NCBI RefSeq assembly: GCF_052857255.1
Contig: NC_135505.1
Coordinates: forward strand, 137,014,356-137,078,355
DNA length: 64,000 bases
Origin: Amblyomma americanum
Taxonomy: Eukaryota > Arthropoda > Arachnida > Ixodida > Ixodidae
Direction: 5' to 3'
Shown: positions 23,701-33,857 of the stretch, one piece after another
Position numbering within the stretch: the stretch's first letter is position 1
Layout of the letters: each line of letters opens with the position of its first letter
The notes under the pieces: model-generated
Seen by the model: only the letters and a program-made list of their open reading frames with translations
The model's database searches: none
Told to the model about the DNA's origin: nothing
Made by a program: the position numbers and the translations under genes

Positions 23701-25864
23701 GTCCCGTGCAGCCTGCTTTGCTTTTTAACTTAGACGCGCTAGCTTCTTCATTTTTCTCCGCGGGGCACTTGCTTAGATATGCAGAGCTAGGGTAGCCCCT
23801 TAGAAGAGTTCCTTTACTATCTATAATCTTTTTTCTATAAGGTCTATTGACTTTCTGTAGACAAATCCTATGACTAGTCAATAAGCAATACAAAACCTAT
23901 AGACAGTCTATAGACAATCTATAGATTCATGGCCATACTATTTTAGTGGATTTTTCTTTAAAGACACTCTAAAGGCTAAGAATAGACAAAAGGAAATATC
24001 TATAGGAAGGCAATAGAATCTATAAGACGTCTATAGGCAGTCCATAGACCATTTGGATAAGGGACGTAAGTGCCTGTATTGCCAAGCTGGGACAACAAAT
24101 CTGACCCGAGCTAACAACCACCTCCTATTTTTGTGATGCAGTTGGGCAGATTCCTTCATAGGCGGAATTGCTTTCTTCATTTGTAGAGTGCAGCTTCACT
24201 TGTAGCGAGGAATTCGCAGGTGTTAACGTCACTTTTCAAAGCAAGCACTGCATTCCATGAAGGACTGCTTCTAATAGCAGCAGTATACAGGGATGAATGT
24301 GCGGGAATTTCTGGGCGCCGAGGGAGTAGCGCTCAGAACTTTCAGTTCGCCGGGAAATAAAATTATGAAAAGGAGTTTCAAAATTAAAATTGTAGTTAGA
24401 GAGGCAGGTGCTGATTGGCGCGGGATCCAAAACAAACTTGAAAAGTCTAATCTCACCATCCAGGGGTACTGGTCCTTCTTTGCAAGCGTCCCGTTCACGA
24501 TGTACTGCGAGATAGTTTGGCCGCAACCTTGAATGCAAGCACCATCATCATTATCACCAGGATTGCACCTGATACAAAACAACCCCCCCCCCCCCCCCCC
24601 CCCCCCCGCCGTGTTCAACACTATCCTTCGCAAGCCGTAGACACCTTACTACGCAGTCTACTACGCAGTCCTCAATAATGCCTTCAGTTGTGCGCAGTTT
24701 TATTTACGTGAGCAAAAACGGGGGCCTTTGATAGGCCTTCTTTGAACAAGAATTATATTACAAGATTTGCAAGAGTGACCTTACTTGGGACTTGAAGTTG
24801 CCTTGCAATACTTGCCTTTTTCGTTTAGTTCAAGTTCCTGAGCAGAAAGCTGAAAAAATATTAGATATTCATGTAGACATGCGTCCAATTGTAAAGAGAT
24901 GCACAGCAGAAGAGGTGACGAGAAAAATTCGTGAACTTCATGAACTTTTTATGTAAGCAAATAAAGCAAGTGCGTGGTATAATGGCTTGAAGAACGTAGG
25001 CTGCAGTAAAAATGCTGTACCGCAGAGATCGAAGTAAAGGAAGTACGCTTCTTGGATTCCTTTAGTATTGCTGCCTCATGGCGTTAGCATGCAATGCCAT
25101 GAACCGAAACTTTGAAGCGTTGTTTTGAACATATTTGTTAAGTTGAAGTTTGAAAAAAAAATGATAGGAAATTGTGACACGCGGATAAAAATTGATTGCT
25201 AGCCGAGAAAAGAAAGACTACACAAAACGAACTCAAGAAGGGTGTACTAGTCGCAGATTTAAACGGAACTCTGGGCAGTGTTTTAAAACGAATTTTCTTC
25301 CCGAAGTATACTTTTCTCTTTTTGTGACTGCTCAGTCCCACCCGAGCAGACTCGCAGACTGAGGTTGCATCAGAGACTTTAGAAAATGTGCACTGTCCAT
25401 AAGACAAGTATAGAACGGTATGCATGTAACCATAGCGGTCAAATGCTATTAGGGTCATTTTTATTTAGAAAAAAGTAGACGTATGCTCAGCTAACTTTCA
25501 TTTTAATTTGTTTAGTCATCAATCGGGCTTAAAGCCGTCCTGCGTTTTTATTTATTTTCTTATTTATTCAATTATTTAAGCATACTTCTCACTATCCCGT
25601 GGAGAAGGTTGTGGTTGTCTGAACTTCTTGTTGACAACAGTGAGTGCGCTATCAGTGTCCATTAGCGTTTCTCTGTAATAGTTGATATGAAATTTTCTTT
25701 TGCTCTGGTGTATGTATGTGACAGGTCAGTTTACGGTAGAATATGTGCAGTGTTGCGAAAGGACTGTGATACCTACCAAGTGGCCGGCAGCTAGCAGAAA
25801 GCTCACTCCGAGGATGTTAACCATGACGCACAAGGAAATGTTTCTAGCTCGCGAACACAGACGC
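17578..25864 (-). CDS. Gene B: secreted chymotrypsin-fold serine protease, complete
   Basis: Exons: 25824-25777 (coding part), 24849-24816, 24527-24457, 22984-22887, 21846-21705, 20303-20189, 19644-19520, 17784-17578. They sum to 840 nt, 279 residues plus stop, with every phase consistent. Domains: signal peptide (residues 1-16), short propeptide with Cys29, activation site SQY36|IVNG, CGGSI, TAGHC with catalytic His80, NDIAVLL with Asp126, PICVP, AGWG, and GDSGGPLF with Ser214. The S1-pocket residue is Gly208, so chymotrypsin- or elastase-like specificity is more likely than trypsin-like. The usual SWG is SHG. The zymogen site follows Tyr, so a trypsin would not activate it. A short acidic C-terminal tail ends in EQPPL. 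Intron 2 has a GC donor. A likely 5'UTR acceptor lies at 25866-25865. Confidence 0.92.
17812..18292 (+). repeat. AGGTCA-rich element with conserved TATA/ATG core, copy 1
   Basis: Colinear over about 480 bp with the inverse of 37735-38213. It holds five exact TGACCT half-sites (17987, 18005, 18012, 18019, 18055), several in DR1 spacing. These are followed by TATATATA (18160-18167) and an ATG at 18201 opening MDEPQTLS. The block from GAACGGCTGTCGCGAGCGTG to the ATG is almost identical in both copies. The family is not recognised. Confidence 0.75.
18395..18745. repeat. AT-rich element of TCTGTCGTAACGACAG-type palindromes
   Basis: Dense runs of CTGTCGTA, ACGACAG, TTCTGTAGTA and TACTACAA in both orientations. 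Contains TTCTGTCGTAACGACAGATT. Similar in style to the TCTATAGAC element but with a different unit; clear terminal repeats are not seen. Confidence 0.6.
19520..19644 (-). CDS. Gene B exon 7 (S1-pocket exon)
   Basis: Acceptor cctacag|AC at 19646-19645; donor TGTCAG|GTAAGG. 125 nt, phase 1 in, 0 out. Encodes [15 protein letters not shown] ... ETGSCQ. Gly stands at the S1-pocket position where trypsins have Asp. Confidence 0.93.
19693..19855. repeat. Repeat related to 56779-56935
   Basis: Shares CAGCGCGAAC, GGACACAG, GACAAAACAAGCGCTGT and, downstream, TTGCCCAACTGAACGTTCTGC-like sequence (here CTCGCCCAACTCAACATTCT) with the foldback region near 56.8-56.9 kb. A degenerate member without the second arm. 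The start overlaps gene B intron 6. Confidence 0.5.
19879..19965 (-). repeat. SINE family 2 fragment
   Basis: Reverse-oriented 3' part: TTATGGTTTATGGGGGTTTA, ACGTCCCAAAGCGACTTGGG, GAGGGACGCCATAGTGAA, CTCCGGAAATT. It lies in gene B intron 6, same strand as the gene. Confidence 0.8.
20189..20303 (-). CDS. Gene B exon 6 (GWG exon)
   Basis: Strong acceptor tttttttttccag|GTG; donor GAAG|GTGCGG. 115 nt, phase 0 in, 1 out, the same length as gene C exon 6. Encodes [18 protein letters not shown] and [10 protein letters not shown]. The Cys pairs with the propeptide Cys in this family. Confidence 0.93.
20924..21172 (-). repeat. TCTATAGAC foldback element, copy 3
   Basis: Starts near GTTACAAAAATTTAATT, has GTCTATAGATTTATGGTCAT in the core and ends TTTGTAAGGG. 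Same layout as 4083-4361 with more substitutions. In gene B intron 5. Confidence 0.75.
21705..21846 (-). CDS. Gene B exon 5 (catalytic Asp exon)
   Basis: Acceptor ttgccag|T at 21848-21847; donor CTGCTG|GTACGT. 142 nt, phase 2 in, 0 out, identical in length to gene C exon 5. Encodes [16 protein letters not shown] ... FNDIAVLL with catalytic Asp126. Confidence 0.94.
22203..22576 (-). repeat. SINE, Ruka-like family 1, full length with insertion
   Basis: Complete from the tRNA-like head (reverse of CCCGCCGCGGTGGCTCAGTG and the B-box GGGTTCGAACCCG) to the AATT tail. A segment of about 60 bp near 22355-22415 (CCCGCCGTGGGTATGTGCC ... ATCATCATCATCG) interrupts the core. In gene B intron 4. Confidence 0.88.
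22887..22984 (-). CDS. Gene B exon 4 (catalytic His exon)
   Basis: Acceptor ttcctgcag|GTG; donor ATT|GTGAGG. 98 nt, phase 0 in, 2 out. Encodes [30 protein letters not shown]; catalytic His80. Confidence 0.94.
23199..23551 (-). repeat. SINE family 2, split by an inverted-repeat insert
   Basis: Reverse-oriented halves at 23199-23291 (TTTATGGGCGTTTAGCGTTC ... CACTTGGGAC) and 23419-23551 (TTAACGTGCATTGACATCGT ... tRNA-like head). The 127 bp between them carries TTGTGAAACAAGG near 23336 and CCTTGTTTCACAA near 23403, inverted repeats of 13 bp. Confidence 0.75.
23826..24063 (-). repeat. TCTATAGAC foldback element, copy 4 (degenerate)
   Basis: CTATAGACAGTCTATAGACA, ATAGATTCATGGCCATAC, GGAAATATCTATAGGAAGGC and a final GGATAAGGG. 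Terminal repeats are decayed. In gene B intron 3. Confidence 0.7.
24457..24527 (-). CDS. Gene B exon 3 (activation-site exon)
   Basis: Acceptor cattcaag|GT; donor GGATG|GTGAGA. 71 nt, phase 1 in, 0 out. Encodes [17 protein letters not shown] and QYPWM. Tyr replaces the usual Arg before IVNG. Confidence 0.92.
24583..24607. repeat. Homopolymer (C)25
   Basis: Twenty-five consecutive C on the plus strand in the short gene B intron 2. Its length is likely to be unstable or mis-called. Confidence 0.95.
24816..24849 (-). CDS. Gene B exon 2 (propeptide exon, GC donor)
   Basis: Acceptor tattttttcag|CTT at 24851-24850. Encodes [11 protein letters not shown] in 34 nt, matching LSAEQFELNGL of gene C exon 2 in length, phase and sequence. 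The only donor that gives this length is AAAAAG|GCAAGT, a GC-AG intron. The GT sites nearby at 24814-24783 break the phase. Confidence 0.85.
25777..25864 (-). CDS. Gene B exon 1 (5'UTR end plus signal peptide)
   Basis: ATG at 25824-25822, sixteen codons [16 protein letters not shown], donor CACTTG|GTAGGT in phase 0. Forty nucleotides upstream, ttgtctttgattgcag is a good acceptor (25866-25865). The coding start therefore probably sits in the second exon, with a noncoding first exon further right. Confidence 0.85.
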
Positions 25865-26154
25865 CTGCAATCAAAGACAAAACTTAGCAGGCACAAGGCG
25901 AAATCTGGCAGCTACGCTAGACAACGCTATGTAACTCGGCAGCGAATCGCAAGCGTTATTAAAGCGCGCATAGTGGCTTTTAAGGGCGTAGAGCACCAGT
26001 TCAAAACGGTGACAAAATGACACTTGCAGAGAGCTGAAGTATCTCAGAACTTAAAAGCACAAATACCTTTTAGAATCAAACGAGTACAAAAATCTGAAGG
26101 CATTAAATCCATCTACTACAGGCAGTTTGTGTGTTGTCTACAAAAGGCTTCAAC

Positions 26155-26340
26155 CATTATGCCGTAGACTATCTATAAGATACGTATAGATGTGTGTACG
26201 GATTTTATTTTAGCAGAATGGCTGCGCCTGGGTGGATGCCAATGAGTAATTTGCTGGTTATTACAAGGTACGTCTATAGACGATCTACAAAAGCTTTATA
26301 GACAAACGCTTATTATTGACTATATACCTGAAAAGATTTG
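26155..26340. repeat. Decayed TCTATAGAC remnant
   Basis: TAGACTATCTATAAGATACG and TACGTCTATAGACGATCTAC with TTTATAGACAAACG. Only parts of the element are recognisable. Confidence 0.5.
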
Positions 26341-27367
26341 GAAGGGGGTCGGGCATGCTTACTGTCTGTAATGCAGGAAGTGCTCTTAAAGACACAGGTT
26401 TTTGCACAGGTTAGCGGAATTACCTCCTCTGTAGAGCAGTGACGTCGCAAGTTCACATTATGAGCCTCGTTATACACCAGCTGTAGCCACTATACCCCAG
26501 CAGTTTTTCTTATGTCATATCTGATTGAAGCTGTTAACATTTCAGGGCAGTGAACATGACCGTGTGTCACATTATGAAGAAATGCATTACCCCGATTTTC
26601 TCGCTGTGTGTGCGAGTCAGTGAGCTTGAAGTCAAAAATTACTACAATAATAACAACAGCAAAGACGGCTGCTGATATATTGATCCAAAACTTTTTGAAC
26701 TAATGTAGAAGAGATGAATATACCGGCACTGCAAAACATTTATGGTGCAATACAGCAGCAGTAATATTGCAAATGTCAGTTAGAAGGGTAAGGCTTACGT
26801 TGTGTAAAGGCGAAAACGTCTCAGCAACGTCTAATACAAGCGCCTCACTCCAAACACGCAAGAGGAAATGCCGAGGCCGTGAAAGCCGCCACAGCGACTC
26901 GGTATGCAGTTTTATATTTAGCATGCTTTGCTATGGTGGCCAGGAAAAAATCACAGTGCAACGTGTCACAGGTGTCATAGAGTGCTGCTTTGTCATGCAT
27001 CGCCCCCTTCTACTTTAGTACAATTGCACCGTGAATTCTTCGCTGTAGTGATAACGGCGTTGTCTTCGATGCTCTAGTATATTTTTGGAGCTGTAAAACG
27101 GTAGACAACAGACTTCAGCGCGAAAAAAACGTTTATTGTTTATTTCAGCAAAAGACGCGCTCTACAACTTATTAATGGTTGTCGCTGGACGCTATTTTTA
27201 AAAGATCCGCAGTAGAGAGAGGGGGGGGGGCGGTGTGAGATTCTTGACAGCAGAAAAGAAAGTGAACAGTGGTTGAGAGGGAGACTAAGTCCGCGAGCAA
27301 AAGTTGGGGTAAGAGGACTCGTCTTCGTGTGGGAAATGCGTTCATCATTGACAGCTGTTCAATAGGG

Positions 27368-27500
27368 CCTTTCCTCCGAGAAGGAAACACCGGTGAGGGC
27401 TAAACGGTGTGATGAGGGAAGGGTAGTGAGATAGAGAACGAGGACTTGAAAAAATTGTCGAGGCACAGGAGCTGCGACAGGTGGCGTCGTAAAGAGGATT
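27368..27500. repeat. Interspersed repeat shared with 1030-1160
   Basis: GGTGTGATGAGGGAAGGGT and GACTTGAAAAAATTGTCGAG line up with the other copy. Unrecognised family. Confidence 0.45.
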
Positions 27501-28421
27501 GGCCCGGTTGATCTGAAAAACGTTTCAGCAAAGAAATAGGCCAAGTAAGCAAGATGAAAGTAGGGAATTGGTGAGGGTGGAGAGATTGAGAACGTTCACT
27601 ACCTCCGGGCCCGGGAGGCGCCTCCTCCGGGGCACTCTCTGGTGGGTGCATCTCCGGATAAAAGCTGCATTTCCTACCTGCGTCCCTCCACCCAATTCCC
27701 CTCTCCCCCTTCTACCCTTCAGGAGGCCCCTACCAGCCAGATTTCTCCGGAGAAAGCAAATTCAGAGAAGCAATAGGAAGGCGATCAATGTTAAAAGCGA
27801 AACGCACAACCAATAGTGCTAACGAAGATTTCTCGCATCACAGAGCCGTCACCTGTGCATTGTTTACTTAATTAAAAGGCTTCTTCTAATTCTTCCTGTT
27901 TCCAGACAAAAATATAGCGTTGACCTGAATTACATTAAAGAACTCACATCTTTATGTTCACATCTACGCATAGCTACGGCATGTATATAGGTGCATTTAG
28001 ACGAGGAATGTGAAGAATAGGGAGTAGTCATAGATGGAGAAGATAGCGTCTATAGAAAAAGAAAGCTTTTCTAGATATTAGAGGCGTTAGGACGAACTAT
28101 ATGCTGAGGTCCCTCTTACTGAGATCTAAGTCTTCGTTCTACTTGAATAATTGCTGAGCACCCGACGGTATAAATAACAGTGCCCTGGCGATGCAAAACA
28201 ATATTCTTCAACTCACCAAAACTGCCCAGTAGAAAATGATACACGGGGAAATAATCATCTCGAAATCTCCCACCACCGACGGAAGCGCTAAACAGTGTTG
28301 CCCGTAAAACTGGTGGTAGTAGTGGTTTGCAATGCATTTATAGCTGTACAATATCCTTGATTTTAAGATGAAAAAGGCTCTGAGGAGCCCAACTCTCCAA
28401 AACACACCCTCAAAAACAGCA

Positions 28422-29790
28422 CAGTTGAACATGATACAGACGAAAAGAATCATCTTGAAGGAGACTGTTCAGAATCCTTCCTCTGCCTCTCCCATCCCAT
28501 CGTCAGCTATTCGCCTCAAGATGTGCCCTATGTAGTATATGGACACACCTCGGATTCACGCCATTTGGACCTTGAACCGGGCCAACCTGGCCTTGACAGT
28601 CTCCCCGATAACGCGGAGTCTCAGCGTCGTCAGCGATGGTAGCACCTGCCGACACTGGACCCGTTTTATCTTCCATCGCAGAGGCAAGCGTTAAACTGAC
28701 TTGTCTACAACGTTGGTGGCCATAGATGTTTGCATGACCTTTATATTTGTAAAACGTCGTTGCGTTTAAGAAGCAGAAAGGCTGTTAGCAGCATAACTGC
28801 GCTATTAGCACGATTTGAACTATAGTCCTTTCATTTGAAAGCCAGGAAATTCCGGTCTCAAGAAGAACAAAAAATAATTTGTGACCCAAAAGTATTATTC
28901 GACAATCTAAAACTGGACGGTTGAACATGATACAGACGACAAGAATCATCTTGAAGGAGACTGTTCAGAATCCTGCCTCTGCCTCTCCCATCCCATCGTC
29001 AGCTATTCGCCTCAAGATGTGCCCCATGTAGTATATGGACACAACTCGAATTCACGCCGTTTGATCCTTGAACCGGGCCAACCTGGCCTTGACAGTCTCC
29101 CTGATAACGCGGAGTCTCAGCGTCGTCAGCGATGGTAGCACCTGCCGACACTGGACCCGTTTTATCTTCCACCGCTTAGGCAAGCGTTAAACTGACTTGT
29201 CCACAACGCTGGTGGCCATAGATGTTCACATGACCTTTATATTTGTAAAACGTCGTTCCGTTTAAGAAGCAAAAAGGCTGTTGGTAGCATAACTGCGCTA
29301 TTAGCGCGATTTTCACGATAGTCCTTTAACATGACACCGAGGAAATTCCGTCTCAACAAGAACAAAAAAATAATAATTTGCGACCCAAAAGAATTATTCG
29401 ACAATCTAAAACTGGACGGTTGAACATGACACAGACGAAAAGAATCATCTTGAATGAGACTGTTCAGAATCCTGCATCTCCCTCTCCCATCCCATCATCA
29501 GCTATTCGCCTCAAGATGTGCCCTATGTAGTATATGGACACACCTCGGATTCACGCCATTTGACCCTTGAACCGGGTCAACCTGGCCTTGACAGTTTCCC
29601 CGATAACGCGGAGTCTTAGCGTCGTCAGAGACGGTAGCACCTGCCAACACTGGACCCGATTTATCTTCCATCGCAGTGGCAAGCGTTAAACTGACTTGTC
29701 CACAACGCTGGTGGTCATAGATGTTTACATTACCTTTATATTTGTAAAAGGTCATTGCGTTTAAGAAACAAAAAGGTTGTTAGTAGCATT
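28422..29790. repeat. 497-bp tandem repeat, about 2.7 units
   Basis: The marker CATCTTGAAGGAGACTGTTC recurs at 28454, 28950 and (as CTTGAATGAGAC) 29449, spacings 496 and 499 bp. The copies are highly similar throughout. The third is cut at about 29790, where LINE sequence begins. On the minus strand each unit carries a reading frame with DAETPRYRGDCQGQVGPVQG-like sequence, but unit 2 has a stop in it, so it is unlikely to be a maintained gene. Confidence 0.85.
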
Positions 29791-31984
29791 TCTCTAACAT
29801 CAACACTGTGCAAGCTGACAGAGAAAATGTTAGCCACACGACTTTCGTGGTGTCTGGAGCACCCCAGTTTCTACCACCCCGGCCAAATTGGCTTCCGTCC
29901 ATTCATCGGCACTGAAGATCGACTGGCTGTCTTGGCGTCGCAAGTTCTGTCATCAACTCGCAGCCACAGTGTACGCACAGTCCTCGCGATGGATATAGAA
30001 AAGGCTTACGATAATATAAGTCATGCCGCCATTTTGCATTATATTGACATGTTGCATTTCCCTCTTCGAGAATGCAATTTTATAAAATCCTTCTTTGAAG
30101 GCAGACAATTTGCCATACGCCTCGGTGGTGACTCCATAGGATCATTTGAATCTGTTCGCGGTGTACCCCAAGGCTCGATGCTGTCACCAACACTGCTCAA
30201 TATTGCCTTCATTCCTCATGCATGGCGCTTACATTATGTCCCTGACGTTAAGTTCTTACTCAACGCCGATGATACCACGGTATGGAGCACTCACCATGAC
30301 CTGCTAACTCAAGCGGCGGCCCTACAGTCAGCCTTAGATATTATCGCCAATTACGCTATGTCTGTCGGCCTACAGCTTTCAGTGAGAAAAACTACGTTCA
30401 TGTGAGTGACCAACCGCTGGGGACGCCGTAAACTCGCTTCCACTCCAATCGGTCTCCAACTGTCTGGAACCCTAGTTCAAGAATCTTCGACATTGAAAAT
30501 TCTGGGTTTGTCGATACATCAGTCCGGAACGAGTACTGCCTGGCTTTCTCAGGCTAAAAAGCAGGCGTTGCAGACTTTGGGCCTAATCAGACGTATTGCT
30601 CCCAAAAGCGGCGGCGCTCGCTCCCATGTCGCACGGCATTTGGTGAAAGCGGTTTGGCAACCGCGCCTCATTTACCAAGCACAGTTCCAACACTTAACCA
30701 GAGCTCAGTGGGATCATCTGGAAGCCGTCAATCGAGAGGCTGTGAGAACTGTCACTTGCCTTCCACGCATCACGCCGATCGTGGAACTTCAAGAAAATGC
30801 TCAGTTAAATACCCTTGACGAGCTTGTGCAGCAGCTCCGTGATGCTCGTAGCCTTAAGGCCACCCTTTTGCATTCACCGCGAGCGCTACTGACCTTTGCT
30901 TTATCGCACACCATACTGTCGCCGCCACCGTCAGTTCTTCCTCCAAGGGACTTTGTGCACTTCAGCGACAACAAACCTACCGATATACGTCGACCAACCT
31001 CACCTTATGCGGCATCGTCCCTTCGCGAGCGAATCGCGGAACAAGATAGTCACCTACCCTGCGGCTCAATTATTATATATGTTGATGCCAGTCTCCAGGG
31101 CTGTGTAACGACGACTGCACTTTACTGTCCCAGGCAGCCTGCACTTAACAAGACGGCCAGGTTTCGATTCGCGGAACCCCCTACTTCCTTCTGTGCTTGG
31201 CTGCTTGCTATACAAGATGCGCTTCGTTCTGTAGTCGCAGTTACCTTGCTCCCTAGAGGCCACATTATCATCCGTACTGACGCCCTTCAAGCAACTCGTC
31301 TACTCCGACGCGTCAGCCGCAGCCCAGAAATGTGCCAGAATATACATCGCCTGGCGGTTCGCGCCCCGCAAGCCATTTGAATTGAGTGGGTCCCACGGGA
31401 CCTACTCAATTCACAAAGATCTGCAGGTTCTGCAACCCGCTTGCCAACCGTACCCACATAAATGCCTCAGTTCTTCAGTATGGATGATGCTACTCTCCTT
31501 CTCACAAGAAAGGGACACCTCCGGCGCTGCACACGTGCTCTCGTCCCTCCGTGTGCGATAACCCTCCTCCGCGGTTTTACCCGTGCAAAGGAGGTAGTGC
31601 TCCGAAGGATCCGGGTCGGGGTCGCCCTCGCCCCTGCCGTAACTTGGACGTGGCCTCAATTTCGCCACTTATATCCCCGCCTAGGATGTCCAGTCTGCAA
31701 CTCACAAGACACTGAGGCTGACATTCACCACTTGTTGTGGGTTTGCCCGGCACTGAAGCCAACTAGAATTCGCTACCTGGCAGCAGCGGGTCTCCATCCA
31801 ACAACCCGTCCTCATATATTGATTGCACGCAGGGGCCACATCACCGCTCCCTCCTCGCCTTCATTAGATCGGCACATCTTTCCTGCTTCATTTAACACCC
31901 ACCACCTCCTTTCTTTCCTTTCTTTTCTCTTTTCTTCCCAGCTCCCCTTATGCCCAGAGGCAATAAACAACGCTATAAAAAAAA
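29791..31984 (+). mobile_element. Degenerate non-LTR retrotransposon (RT, RNase H, CCHC-like end)
   Basis: One frame, interrupted by stops, runs from the RT to the 3' end. RT motifs: STLCKLTEKML, GQIGFRP, LAMDIEKAYDNI, RGVPQGSMLSP and LNADDTTVW. The catalytic YADD is NADD here. A TGA at 30403-30405 and another at 31378-31380 break the frame. The RNase H part shows IIIYVDASL, CAWLLAIQDALRSV, IIRTDALQA and WVPRD. The C-terminus has CPVCNSQDTEADIHHLLWVCP, a zinc-knuckle-like arrangement. It ends in AATAAACAACG and a short A-tail. The organisation fits an I/R1-like clade. It is 5' truncated (no endonuclease or ORF1) and not competent. Confidence 0.88.
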
Positions 31985-33590
31985 CAGCATTACAGCCAAT
32001 TTTTGTAAATGAGTGTTAATACGATGCATGGCTCAGCCTTCGACGTTAATAAAGACGCTTACTTCTCGCAAATCGTCAGTAAAAAAATACGTGCCCCCTT
32101 TCTGCTTTAGGTGCTTGAAAATAATTAATTAGAGAACGAAGGGCCTTTCTAAAGGGGGATTTTTTGTGTTTCTCTCGCCACAAAAGACTTACGCGTTCCG
32201 ACCGATTAAGCCAATTTCTGTATAACCTTAAATTTTTCTATAACCAATGATTGCACATTAAGCTTCTTGTAATGCTGCATTGAAAAGAAAGCTAAGTCGA
32301 CCAAATTTTACGGCTCAGTATTTTAGATCTTGCGCCTATGAAGCTAAAAATTTCACCTCCTTAAGCAAATTTATGTAGTCTGTTGAGTGATCCACGAATT
32401 TCATATTTCTCTCTGCAAAGAGTCAGGTTGGTAGATTACACAAGAAAATTTGTTGTGACGTTATCGCGGCCCATAAATGACAGGGCGTATTGCCAAACAA
32501 TGAAAAGACTTTTTTCTGTGGTGAATGTAACCAGGGTTCTCGATGATGATGATTCTGCTGGCAAGATTTTAGACAATTCCCTGCAGTGAGAGGCTCATTA
32601 CGTCCCATAATCCGTCTATACCAGCACACTAGTAAACCTTACAGCCTGACCGCACCTGTCACAACGGTGGCAGAACAACCTGTGGGGGACCGGGATGTTC
32701 TAGATTTGGATTCGGTACCATCGAAGGCAGACGTATTTTTGAACCTCTGCAGCATTGCTGTGGTAAGGCGGTCGAGTTTCTCCAGTGGGAAGGGTCTTTC
32801 AAAGAGTGCGGCATGGCGTATGAGCTAACAGTTCAGAATGCACATTCCACATCCACAGTCACAATGCACATTGGTATTGGAACCTACCGGCAGTGGTTCC
32901 GTCTCTTGTCGAGTGAAATGAGAAAGGGTTGTATTTACCAAAAATTGTACACTCGTTGAGACAAAGCATCGAGAAGCGATCACACCATGATACTGCTTTG
33001 GAGATATTCTGTATTGTGACCTAATTCCGCATGTTTATATCAAGGATCTCGCTTATTTCTTTATTGGCTCAATTCTCAAACACAAATGTTTTGTCAAGGA
33101 GCTCAGCAGATTTTAGTGAGTGGAACTCTAAGACACCGGTCATTCGCACAGGAAAAAAAGTTAAGAGATCACTGCGGCTACCCGCATTGGCGGAATGCGA
33201 AAACATTGACGCCTCGATGACACTCGTCTCCTCTATTTGCCTCTTTTTGAGTCGATTGATGTTTGCTTCTAAATTATTAGCTAATTTATCTATGTCAATG
33301 AAACTTTTTGTTTGACTAATTATCACTCATCACATTTCAATTCATTTCAAACTTTATTTTCACTTTTTTGCTTTTCTTTTCGCTATTTTGCCGTCCACGG
33401 CTGTTTTCCCGTCCGCTCACTATATCGACGTCCACACTATTTAGACGTTCCTTTGACAATATTGGCTGTAATTAACTAATCATCCTATTCACATAAACTT
33501 TTCTGCGCATAGTCCTCACGTCATCCTCCATCGATGACAACCATTCGTTTCATGCTACCTCTTCTGAGAACGTCACAATCGCTGCGGACA
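31985..33590. other. Gene B-gene C intergenic, part 2
   Basis: AT-rich, no supported gene. A minus-strand open frame at 33069-33326 has no recognisable domain. Confidence 0.4.
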
Positions 33591-33606
33591 CATTTTGGTG
33601 ACGTGC

Positions 33607-33841
33607 GCCGCCGCGGTGGCTGAGTGGTTACGGCGCTCGGCTGCCGGCCCGAAAGACGCCGGTTCGATCCCGGCCGCGGCGGTCAAATTTCGATGGAGGC
33701 GAAATTCTAGAGGCCCGTGTACTGTGCGATGTCAGTGCACGTTAAAGAACCCCAGGTGGTCGAAATTTCCGGAGCCCTTCACTACGGCGCCTCTCATAGC
33801 CTGAGCCGCTTTGGGACGTTAAACGCCCATAAACCATAAAC
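33607..33841 (+). repeat. SINE family 2, full length with target-site duplication
   Basis: Begins GCCGCGGTGGCTGAGTGG (A-box region), then GGTTCGATCCC (B-box), the core GTCAGTGCACGTTAAAGAAC and the tail CCATAAACCATAAAC. It is flanked by CATTTTGGTGACGTGC (33591-33606) and CATTTTGGTGACATGC (33842-33857), a 16-bp duplication with one mismatch. Confidence 0.93.
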
Positions 33842-33857
33842 CATTTTGGTGACATGC

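Larger units (their letters stand above)
25865..28421. other. Gene B-gene C intergenic, part 1
   Basis: No supported gene. Contains a decayed TCTATAGAC remnant (26155-26340), a repeat at 27368-27500 related to 1030-1160, and a GC-rich stretch at 27600-27660. The gene B promoter and any noncoding first exon should be in its left part but are not identifiable. Confidence 0.4.

Noticed and set aside
24783..24837. Alternative 53-nt gene B exon (acceptor ctgctcag, donor CCCAA|GTAAGG)
   Set aside because: It leaves the frame in phase 2, while exon 3 needs phase 1. The 34-nt exon with a GC donor matches gene C in length, phase and sequence.
28999..29755. Minus-strand frames in the 497-bp repeats as a gene (MEDK... 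start)
   Set aside because: Unit 2 contains a stop, there is no recognisable domain, and the frame simply follows the repeat.
33607..33680. Possible tRNA gene (A-box and B-box)
   Set aside because: It is the tRNA-like head of a SINE with target-site duplications; no cloverleaf with an intact acceptor stem is seen.
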